64,000 nucleotides of DNA, taken from Leucobacter denitrificans (GTDB lineage: Bacteria; Actinomycetota; Actinomycetes; Actinomycetales; Microbacteriaceae). Below, in pieces: positions 57,897 through 64,000 of this stretch. Where the stretch lies: the NCBI RefSeq assembly GCF_014396385.1, contig NZ_CP060716.1, positions 1,922,001 to 1,986,000 on the forward strand, in the 5' to 3' direction. Made by a program: the position numbers and the translations under genes. How positions within the stretch are numbered: the first letter of the stretch is position 1; every line of letters begins with the position of its first letter. Below the pieces are notes generated by a model that worked only from the letters and a program-made list of their open reading frames with translations, searched no databases and was not told the DNA's origin.

Positions 57897-58382
57897 ATGT
57901 GCCACTCCGAGTGGGCGAAAGCCAAAGAGGCAGAGCGCGCCAAGCAGAGCTTCGCTGATCTGTCGCGTCTCCGTCGCGTGCGCGACCGCATAGACCGTGA
58001 ATATGCGAAGCCGCTCAATGTCGAGGAGATCGCTCGGGCAGAGCACATGTCTGCGGGCCACTTGAGCCGGCAGTTCAAAGAGGCCTACGGTGAGTCTCCG
58101 TATGCGTATCTCATGACGCGGCGCATCGAGCGAGCGATGGCGCTCCTTCGGCGCGGCGACATGCTCGTCACCGACGTCTGCATCGAGGTTGGGTGTGCTT
58201 CGCTCGGCACCTTCACCACTCGCTTCACCGAGCTGGTGGGCATGTCGCCCGGCGCGTTTCGTCGCGCGGCGGCGAGCGAGGCGGCGGGTCCTGAGGCGGT
58301 GGATCCCGCACCTCGTGAGCCAGCCTCACTTCAGGGCGTGCCAGCGTGTATCGCGAAGCAGGTCGCGCGCCCCGTGCGTTAG
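57897..58382 (+). CDS. AraC-family transcriptional regulator (DNA-binding domain only)
   Basis: Regulator of 161 residues with two helix-turn-helix motifs: LNVEEIARAEHMSAGHLSRQF and MLVTDVCIEVGCASLGTFTTRF, then the family sequence VGMSPGAFRR. There is no N-terminal ligand-binding domain, so the adjacent VOC protein may sense the signal or simply be the target. The last ~35 residues are Ala/Pro-rich and variable. Confidence 0.88.
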   Translation: MCHSEWAKAKEAERAKQSFADLSRLRRVRDRIDREYAKPLNVEEIARAEHMSAGHLSRQFKEAYGESPYAYLMTRRIERAMALLRRGDMLVTDVCIEVGCASLGTFTTRFTELVGMSPGAFRRAAASEAAGPEAVDPAPREPASLQGVPACIAKQVARPVR

Positions 58383-58523
58383 AAGTCCGACCCAGGCAGT
58401 GAGCATCCCACCTGTTCGCTGATGGCTCAGAAACAGCGGGAACACAGCCGCAGCCGCATACACTTGCCGTGAATCGTGAGCGCAACACGCCTCGCGAATG
58501 CGATCAGCAGGGAGGAGATGCGC

Positions 58524-59108
58524 ATGACCTGGGAGCTCATTCCCGACGCGTCTGGCCCGCAGAACACGCCGGGTAACGGCAGCGGCAGCCCGAAGCGTAG
58601 CGCTAGTCCGCGGTGGGTCATGCTGCTCATCGGCATCGTGGTCGCGCTCCTCGGCGCTGCGCTAGTGGTGTGGCCGTTCTTCGCGGCGAGCCGCATCGTG
58701 GCGATCCTCGTCGGTGCAGCGCTCATCGCGAACGGAGTCGCGGCAATCGTCGGCACACCAGTGCGCGCGCTCGGCGCGCCAGCTGGCGTGCTCCTCATTG
58801 TTCTCGGGCTCTTCGCGCTCGCATTCCCTGAGTTCACAGTCAGTATGCTTGTGGGCTTTGTCGCGTTCTTGATGCTGCTGTTCGGCGGTATTTGGTTGCT
58901 CATCGCGATCCGTCTGCGCACGAGAATACGCCCCCTGTTCATCGTGCTCCCAGCGCTCGTGGTCGCTCTCGGTCTCGTCGCACTGTTCTTCCCCGCCGTC
59001 GCGCTCACGGTTGCGGCGCTCGCCGCGGGTGTGGTCACGCTCCTCATCGGTGGATCGATCGTCTGGGGTGCGCTCGCACTTCGCCGCGGCACGCTTCCCA
59101 GAGACTGA
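58524..59108 (+). CDS. DUF308/HdeD-like membrane protein
   Basis: Membrane protein of 194 residues from ATG 58524, 8 bases after GGAGG. After a ~30-residue hydrophilic N-terminus, six hydrophobic segments follow in closely spaced pairs (for example VMLLIGIVVALLGAALVVWP and FIVLPALVVALGLVALFFP), the layout of the HdeD family linked to acid resistance in enterobacteria. No role is known in actinobacteria. Confidence 0.82.
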   Translation: MTWELIPDASGPQNTPGNGSGSPKRSASPRWVMLLIGIVVALLGAALVVWPFFAASRIVAILVGAALIANGVAAIVGTPVRALGAPAGVLLIVLGLFALAFPEFTVSMLVGFVAFLMLLFGGIWLLIAIRLRTRIRPLFIVLPALVVALGLVALFFPAVALTVAALAAGVVTLLIGGSIVWGALALRRGTLPRD

Positions 59109-59127
59109 GAGTAACCTTGCTCCCCGT

Positions 59128-59757
59128 ATGACACGACAGCATCAGAAACCTATACTTCAGCCAAGCGCTTCTTTCGATTGGATCATCGGCTCAGACGACC
59201 CCGGTGCCTCGCACCGCATTGCCCAAGAAACCTCGTGGGCGTTGCTCGATCGGGTGCGTGCGGTTGCGGATCCCGAGATTGTTGCCCGCGTACTCGAGGT
59301 CGCATCGGGCGAGGGCATCAACGACATTGCAGAGCTGTGGTCTCGCGAGAGCACCCACACGCTCGCTGGCGTGCTCTGGCGCATGTACCTCCTGCGCCGC
59401 ATCGTCGCCGCTGACGCAGCGGGCGCGGCAGACCTCTTTGCTCGTGGATCGCAGCGCATCGGCACCATCGACCCGATCGTTGCTGGCGCACAGGAGCCAG
59501 TGTCACCTGAGTCCATCGCGGTGCTCTGTGATGCAATCTTGCGCGGCGCATTCGTGGGCGACCTCGGTGACGCGCTCGACCGGGCTGCATCGTATGCGCG
59601 CATCATGGCCGCGGGTGCGGCGGATCTTGCAGACGAGCGCGATCCACACGATGATGCGCACGGCAGCGTGCTCACAACCCGGGCGCTGCGGTACGCCTCA
59701 ATTGCCCGCGAGCTCGATGCTGGAGCGGGACGCTGGCGCAACGGCACACTCGGGTAA
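59128..59757 (+). CDS. Conserved actinobacterial protein of unknown function
   Basis: Helical soluble protein of 209 residues from ATG 59128. Distinctive stretches are SFDWIIGSDDPGASHRIAQE, INDIAELWSRESTHTLAGVLW and DAILRGAFVGDLGDALDRAA. Related proteins in this family of bacteria lie near pst genes and are sometimes labelled RNA polymerase subunit, for which I see no support. There are no catalytic motifs that I recognise. Confidence 0.75.
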   Translation: MTRQHQKPILQPSASFDWIIGSDDPGASHRIAQETSWALLDRVRAVADPEIVARVLEVASGEGINDIAELWSRESTHTLAGVLWRMYLLRRIVAADAAGAADLFARGSQRIGTIDPIVAGAQEPVSPESIAVLCDAILRGAFVGDLGDALDRAASYARIMAAGAADLADERDPHDDAHGSVLTTRALRYASIARELDAGAGRWRNGTLG

Positions 59758-59834
59758 CACGCCGACTCCACACTTTACGAATCGCGCGTTACAATGGTGG
59801 CGCCGGGCCGCAGTAACCCCGGGCTCCAATTTTT

Positions 59835-59849
59835 GCCGCTTCGAGCGGC
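59835..59849. terminator. Short hairpin between convergent genes
   Basis: GCCGCT-TCG-AGCGGC is a perfect small stem lying in the 133-bp gap where the gene at 59128 and pstB converge; on the minus strand it is followed by AAAAATT rather than a T-run. It may serve as a terminator for either side, weakly supported. Confidence 0.35.
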
Positions 59850-59891
59850 CTTCCGCCGAGAGGCGTCACTGCGGTTCGGCTTCTTAACGCC

Positions 59892-60671
59892 CTATCCGAA
59901 GCGACCCGACACGTAATCCTCGGTCGCCTGCACTGAGGGCGAGCCGAAGATTGTCGTTGTGTCGTTGTATTCGATGAGCTTGCCCGGCTTGCCGGTGCCC
60001 GCGATGTTGAAGAAGGCGGTTCGGTCGGAGACGCGCGAGGCCTGCTGCATGTTGTGCGTCACGATGACGATCGTGTACTGCTGCTTGAGCTCCTCGATGA
60101 GGTCCTCAATCGCGAGTGTTGAGATCGGGTCGAGCGCCGAGCATGGCTCGTCCATGAGCAAGACCTCTGGCTCGACGGCGATCGCGCGAGCGATGCACAG
60201 ACGCTGCTGCTGGCCGCCCGAGAGACCGCCGCCCGGCTTTTCGAGGCGATCCTTCACTTCGTTCCACAGGTTCGCGCCCCGTAGCGACTTCTCGACGAGC
60301 GCGTCTGCATCGCTCTTCGAGATGCGACGGTCGTTGAGCTTGACGCCTGCGAGCACGTTGTCGCGAATCGACATGGTGGGGAAGGGGTTCGGGCGCTGGA
60401 ATACCATGCCAACCTGGCGGCGCACGAGCACTGGGTCAACACCCGGGCCGTAGAGATCTTCGCCGTCGAGTAGCACCTTGCCTTCGACGCGTGCGCCATT
60501 GATGGTTTCGTGCATGCGATTCAGGGTGCGCAAGAATGTCGACTTGCCGCAGCCCGACGGGCCGATGAATGCGGTGACCGAGCGGGGCTCGATTGCGAGC
60601 GAGACATCCTCGACCGCGAGAAACTTTGAGTAGTAGACGTTGAGGTCTGAAACTTCGATGCGCTTCGACAT
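59892..60671 (-). CDS. pstB: Phosphate ABC transporter ATPase PstB
   Basis: ATPase of 259 residues driving high-affinity phosphate import. ATG 60671 starts [17 protein letters not shown]; a longer frame to 60806 is upstream noise. Walker A is [11 protein letters not shown], the signature [16 protein letters not shown], and Walker [15 protein letters not shown], all diagnostic of PstB. It is the last gene of pstSCAB; no phoU follows. Confidence 0.97.
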   Translation of the reverse strand: MSKRIEVSDLNVYYSKFLAVEDVSLAIEPRSVTAFIGPSGCGKSTFLRTLNRMHETINGARVEGKVLLDGEDLYGPGVDPVLVRRQVGMVFQRPNPFPTMSIRDNVLAGVKLNDRRISKSDADALVEKSLRGANLWNEVKDRLEKPGGGLSGGQQQRLCIARAIAVEPEVLLMDEPCSALDPISTLAIEDLIEELKQQYTIVIVTHNMQQASRVSDRTAFFNIAGTGKPGKLIEYNDTTTIFGSPSVQATEDYVSGRFG

Positions 60672-60712
60672 GTGATGCTTTCTGTGGGGTGTGGATCGGG
60701 TCTGGCGTGCGC

Positions 60713-61597
60713 TCAGCGGGAGCTCGGTGAGAACTTCTTCGCGATGAGACGAGCGATGAGGTTCAGCGCCATGACGATGATGATGAGGAGCAGGGCTGCG
60801 GCCCATGCGCGCTCAATGAACGCGAATGCTGGGTTGCCCTGGTTTGCGAACTGGGTGTACACGTACACCGGCAGCGACTGCATGCGGTCGGCGAACAGGT
60901 TGTAGTTCATGCTCGCGGTGAATCCTGCGGTGATGAGGAGCGGCGCGGTTTCGCCGATGACGCGGGCAATTGCGAGCATGACACCCGTCGTAATACCTGC
61001 CATTGCGGTGGGGAGCACGATCTTGAGAATCGTGCGCCACTTCGGCACGCCGAGCGCGTATGACGCCTCGCGCAGCTCGTCGGGCACGAGTCGCAGCATT
61101 TCTTCGCTTGAGCGAACGACCACCGGGATCATGAGGACCGCGAGAGACACCGCGCCAACGATACCCATGCGCACTCCGGGGCCGAGGATGAGCACGAACG
61201 CCGCGTAGGCGAACAGGCCCGCGACGATCGAAGGAATGCCGGTCATCACGTCGACGAGGAAGGTGATGATCTGGGCGAGTCGACCGCGGCCGTACTCGAC
61301 GAGATAGATCGAGGTCATGAGTCCTAGCGGAACCGAGATGATCGTCGCCGCAAGCGTGATGAGCAGCGTTCCGATCATCGCGTGAAGTGCGCCGCCACCC
61401 TCGCCGGTGATGTTGCGCATCGATGAGTTGAAGAATTCGACATCGAAACGTGCGACACCGTTCGCGACGACGGTTGCCGTGAGCGAAATGAGTGGAACGA
61501 GCGCGAGCAGGAAGGCGCAGGTGACGAGCACAGTCACGAAGCGGTCAGTGAACTTGCGGCGCCTGGTCGTCGAAGTGAGGGATCCGGTGAGAGACAT
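60713..61597 (-). CDS. pstA: Phosphate ABC transporter permease PstA
   Basis: Membrane permease of 294 residues from ATG 61597 with six segments. The EAA-type loop reads [25 protein letters not shown], and [15 protein letters not shown] is typical of PstA. It forms the pore with PstC. It starts 2 bases after the pstC stop, so translation is coupled. Confidence 0.95.
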   Translation of the reverse strand: MSLTGSLTSTTRRRKFTDRFVTVLVTCAFLLALVPLISLTATVVANGVARFDVEFFNSSMRNITGEGGGALHAMIGTLLITLAATIISVPLGLMTSIYLVEYGRGRLAQIITFLVDVMTGIPSIVAGLFAYAAFVLILGPGVRMGIVGAVSLAVLMIPVVVRSSEEMLRLVPDELREASYALGVPKWRTILKIVLPTAMAGITTGVMLAIARVIGETAPLLITAGFTASMNYNLFADRMQSLPVYVYTQFANQGNPAFAFIERAWAAALLLIIIVMALNLIARLIAKKFSPSSR

Positions 61598-61599
61598 AG

Positions 61600-62535
61600 T
61601 TACGCTCCAGCCTTTGCGTTCTGACGGCTCACGATCCACCGCGCTACCGCGTTCACGATGAAGGTGACGATGAAGAGAATGAGGCCGGTGGCAATAAGTA
61701 CGTTCACATTTTCGCCGTACGCCTCTGGGAACGTGAGGGCGATGTTCGCGGCAATCGTTGACGGGTTATCGGAGGTAAGTAGCTCGAACGTGACATTGCC
61801 CGTTGCAGAGAGCACCATCGCGACGGCCATGGTCTCACCGAGTGCGCGGCCGAGGCCGAGCATGGCACCCGACACAATGCCGGGGCGGGCGAACGGAATT
61901 ACCGACATGCGGATCATTTCCCACCGGGTCGCGCCCAGCGCGAGCGCCGCTTCCTCGTGCAGCTTCGGTGCCTGCAAGAACACCTCGCGCGAGATCGCCG
62001 TCATCACGGGAAGGATCATGACCGCGAGCACGATCGCTGCGGTGAGAATTGTGCGGCCGGTACCGGTAACGACACCGCCGAAGAGGGGGATCCACCCGAG
62101 GTACTCATTGATCCACACATAAATGGGACGAAGTGCGGGCGCAAGCACCAAAATGCCCCACAGGCCGTACACGACACTCGGGACCGCCGAGAGCAGGTCG
62201 ATGAGGTAGCCGAGTGACTGCGCGAGCTTGCGGGGCGCGTAGTGCGAGATGAACAGTGCGATGCCGATTGACAGCGGCAGCGCGATTGCGAGCGCAAGGA
62301 TTGCGGCCCACACCGTTCCAAAGATGAGGGGACCGACGTAACCCCAGAAGTTTGTGGTGAGAATCGACGCGGACTCACTGTCTGCGACGAGCGCGGGCAG
62401 ACTCTGCACAATGAGAAATACGGCGACGGCGGCGAGAATGACAAGGATCATGCTCCCAGACACAACTGCTGTGCGTGAGAACACTCGATCGCCGCGGCTG
62501 AGCACCTTGCGCGATGCGTTCGTAACTGAGGTCAC
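61600..62535 (-). CDS. pstC: Phosphate ABC transporter permease PstC
   Basis: Membrane permease of 311 residues starting at GTG 62535. The EAA-type loop reads PKLHEEAALALGATRWEMIRMSVIP, followed by GLGRALGETMAVAMVLS, both typical of PstC. It has six predicted membrane segments plus a short basic N-terminus. It is separated from pstS by 95 bases that contain a strong hairpin. Confidence 0.95.
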   Translation of the reverse strand: MTSVTNASRKVLSRGDRVFSRTAVVSGSMILVILAAVAVFLIVQSLPALVADSESASILTTNFWGYVGPLIFGTVWAAILALAIALPLSIGIALFISHYAPRKLAQSLGYLIDLLSAVPSVVYGLWGILVLAPALRPIYVWINEYLGWIPLFGGVVTGTGRTILTAAIVLAVMILPVMTAISREVFLQAPKLHEEAALALGATRWEMIRMSVIPFARPGIVSGAMLGLGRALGETMAVAMVLSATGNVTFELLTSDNPSTIAANIALTFPEAYGENVNVLIATGLILFIVTFIVNAVARWIVSRQNAKAGA

Positions 62536-62583
62536 TAGGGGCGTGCTTTCCGGTGGGTCTGAATGAATGGGTAAAACACCAGT

Positions 62584-62623
62584 AGGCCGGATCGTTCCCT
62601 AGCGTAAGGAAACGATCCGGCCT
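62584..62623 (-). terminator. Hairpin between pstS and pstC
   Basis: A perfect 13-bp stem (AGGCCGGATCGTT with AACGATCCGGCCT) lies 8 bases after the pstS stop, and TGTTTTAC follows on the minus strand. A partial terminator or mRNA-stabilising stem here would allow more PstS than PstCAB to be made. Confidence 0.75.
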
Positions 62624-62630
62624 GCATGGT

Positions 62631-63746
62631 TTAGCTGATCATGTCGACCGCTGCGACTGCCTTCTCGCGGAGCGTGTCAGAGATCGGAGCCGAGCCGGCT
62701 GCGGTCTCAGCGGCCTTCTGGCCCTCTTCGCTCACGATGTAGCTGAAGTACTCCTTGACTAGTTCAGCGTTTGCCTCGTCAGCGTACTGCTCGCAGCCGA
62801 TGAGGTAGCTGATGAGCACGATTGGGTAGACGCCCTCAGCGGTGCTTGCGCGATCGAGTTCGATTGCGAGGTCACCCGCGCTGCGGCCGTCTTCGAGCGG
62901 TGAAGCGTCGACGATAGCGGCTGCTGCCTCAGGGCTGTAAGCGATGAACTCTTCGCCAACCTTCACCTTGACGGTGCTGAGGTCGCCAGCCTTCGATGCG
63001 TCAGCGTAACCAATGGTGCCAACGCCATTCTTCACTGCCTCAACGACGCCAGAGGTGCCCTGGGCTGCCTCGCCACCGCTGATCTCGGCTGGCCACTCCT
63101 CAACCGAACCTGCGGTCCATGCCTCTGGGGCAGCTGCTGCGAGGTAATCGGTGAAGTTGCCGGTCGTGCCCGACTTATCTGAGCGGTGCACCGCAACGAT
63201 TGCCTGGTCAGGGAGTGAAGCATCTGGGTTCATCTCAGCAATGGCTGGATCGTTCCAGTTCGTGATCGAACCATTGAAGATGTTCGCCATGGTTGCGGCA
63301 TCAAGGTTGAGGTCTGAAACGCCCTCAACGTTGAAGATAATCGCGATCGGCGAGATGTATGCGGGGATCTCAATGATGTCGTTCGTCAAGCATGCGTCGA
63401 ACGGACCAGCTTCGATCTCATCGACCTTGAATGCGCGGTCAGAACCAGCGAATGCAACCGCACCCTGCTGGAGCGACTCACGGCCAGCACCCGAACCCGA
63501 GGGATCGTAGTTGATGGTGACGTCTGCGTTTGCGGTCTGGAAGCCAGCGATCCAACCTGACTGCTGCGCAGCATCCTGTGACGAAGCGCCAGCACCGGCG
63601 AGGGTGCCTGACAGTGATGACGCCTGAGCTTCGTCAGTTGCCGGTGCGGCTTCGTTCGCAGCGCAACCGGTGAGCATGAGGAGGGCGGCGCCTGCAGCAA
63701 CCGCTACCTTCATTGAGGGTGAGAACTTCACGAGTGTCGTGTCCAT
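62631..63746 (-). CDS. pstS: Phosphate-binding lipoprotein PstS
   Basis: Phosphate-binding lipoprotein of 371 residues. The start is uncertain: ATG 63746 (MDTTLVKF) or ATG 63713 (MKVAVAAG), neither with a strong ribosome site. The lipobox LMLTGC follows. Phosphate-contact stretches include DPSGSGAGRESLQQG, FAGSDRAF and HRSDKSGTTGNFTDYL, as in PstS proteins. It is first in the operon, directly under the PHO box. Confidence 0.95.
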   Translation of the reverse strand: MDTTLVKFSPSMKVAVAAGAALLMLTGCAANEAAPATDEAQASSLSGTLAGAGASSQDAAQQSGWIAGFQTANADVTINYDPSGSGAGRESLQQGAVAFAGSDRAFKVDEIEAGPFDACLTNDIIEIPAYISPIAIIFNVEGVSDLNLDAATMANIFNGSITNWNDPAIAEMNPDASLPDQAIVAVHRSDKSGTTGNFTDYLAAAAPEAWTAGSVEEWPAEISGGEAAQGTSGVVEAVKNGVGTIGYADASKAGDLSTVKVKVGEEFIAYSPEAAAAIVDASPLEDGRSAGDLAIELDRASTAEGVYPIVLISYLIGCEQYADEANAELVKEYFSYIVSEEGQKAAETAAGSAPISDTLREKAVAAVDMIS

Positions 63747-63836
63747 TCTGATGTTGTTGAACTTCAGGAAAGTGATGGGATGTTGACCCAACACCCATAA
63801 CGCTAAAGATCGGAAGTGGCCGCGAATTCACCTTTG

Positions 63837-63854
63837 GGTGAACGAGAGGTGAAC
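63837..63854 (-). promoter_or_regulatory. PHO box (PhoP operator) of the pst operon
   Basis: On the minus strand GTTCACC is repeated exactly 11 bases apart (63848-63854 and 63837-63843), the direct-repeat form bound by actinobacterial PhoP. An inverted TTCACC completes a dyad at 63827-63842. It lies about 90 bases upstream of pstS, so phosphate starvation should switch the operon on. Confidence 0.8.
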
Positions 63855-63904
63855 TCGCTGTGACGTTTCGGCTCGAACCGCATGCGGATCCCGTCGTCGA
63901 AATA

Positions 63905-63928
63905 TAGGCGGCACCGTATAGCCGCCTA
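63905..63928. promoter_or_regulatory. Palindrome upstream of the gene at the right edge
   Basis: TAGGCGGC and GCCGCCTA form a perfect 8-bp dyad with an 8-base centre, ending 10 bases before the next start codon. It could be an operator or a stem covering the ribosome binding site. Confidence 0.5.
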
Positions 63929-63938
63929 GAATTAACAC

Positions 63939-64000
63939 ATGCGAAATAGGAGACTTCAGATCGTACGGGGTATGGGAGCTGGAGTCGCAGGCCTCGCGTT
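63939..64000 (+). CDS. Start of an exported or membrane protein (3' partial)
   Basis: ATG 63939 opens a frame that runs off the window after 20 codons (MRNRRLQIVRGMGAGVAGLA). A basic start followed by small hydrophobic residues looks like a signal peptide or membrane anchor. The family cannot be judged. It diverges from pstS and may share its phosphate control. Confidence 0.5.
   Translation, partial: MRNRRLQIVRGMGAGVAGLA

Overview
The window is chromosomal DNA of a high-GC actinobacterium, most likely Microbacteriaceae and possibly Leucobacter-like (the genus is inference). Evidence: the conserved actinobacterial block whiB2 - large glycosyltransferase - DUF5719 - metallopeptidase-like - mtrA - mtrB - lpqB - comF - long hpf - secA (26.7-41.5 kb), a stand-alone groEL under CIRCE elements, a DtxR-type iron box and Corynebacterium-like HtaA heme proteins.

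Layout. 0-3.6 kb: livHMGF amino-acid importer, cut at the left edge, then a HAD hydrolase. 4.4-17.5 kb, all minus strand: a hydroxyproline/proline catabolic island holding a three-part FAD/2Fe-2S D-hydroxyproline dehydrogenase, a GntR repressor, an ornithine-cyclodeaminase-like ketimine reductase, two proline-racemase-family genes (one frameshifted), a DapA-like deaminase, the PutP symporter and trifunctional-length PutA, with a divergent LysR regulator. 18.7-24.6 kb: an ABC exporter and the riboflavin operon (split ribD, ribE, ribBA, ribH) behind an FMN riboswitch. 24.7-26.6 kb: trpS and xthA. 26.7-42.5 kb: the whiB2-to-secA block, ppm-like glycosyltransferase and a DsbA-like membrane protein. 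42.6-47.4 kb: tRNA-Thr and two HtaA-domain surface heme proteins, the larger with three almost identical 456-bp repeats. 47.4-54.0 kb: DUF2165 and DUF4177 genes, groEL, a LytR_C protein and the heme ABC importer hmuT / hmuUV on diverging strands. 54.0-59.8 kb: tRNA-Ala, tRNA-Lys, a MarR pair, cspA, several very small charged genes, VOC+AraC and DUF308 genes. 59.9-63.9 kb: pstSCAB behind a PHO box.

How they work together. The island can import proline and hydroxyproline (PutP, perhaps the Liv system), epimerise 4-hydroxyproline, oxidise the D-form and deaminate it towards 2-oxoglutarate semialdehyde, while PutA takes proline to glutamate. The final 2-oxoglutarate-semialdehyde dehydrogenase is not in the window. 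The HtaA proteins and HmuTUV form an iron-regulated heme acquisition route.

The most important caution: five genes (a racemase paralogue, the large glycosyltransferase, DUF5719, mtrA and lpqB) are each broken by what looks like one missing base in a homopolymer run. Because mtrA and lpqB are core genes, I read these as probable sequencing or assembly errors rather than biology.
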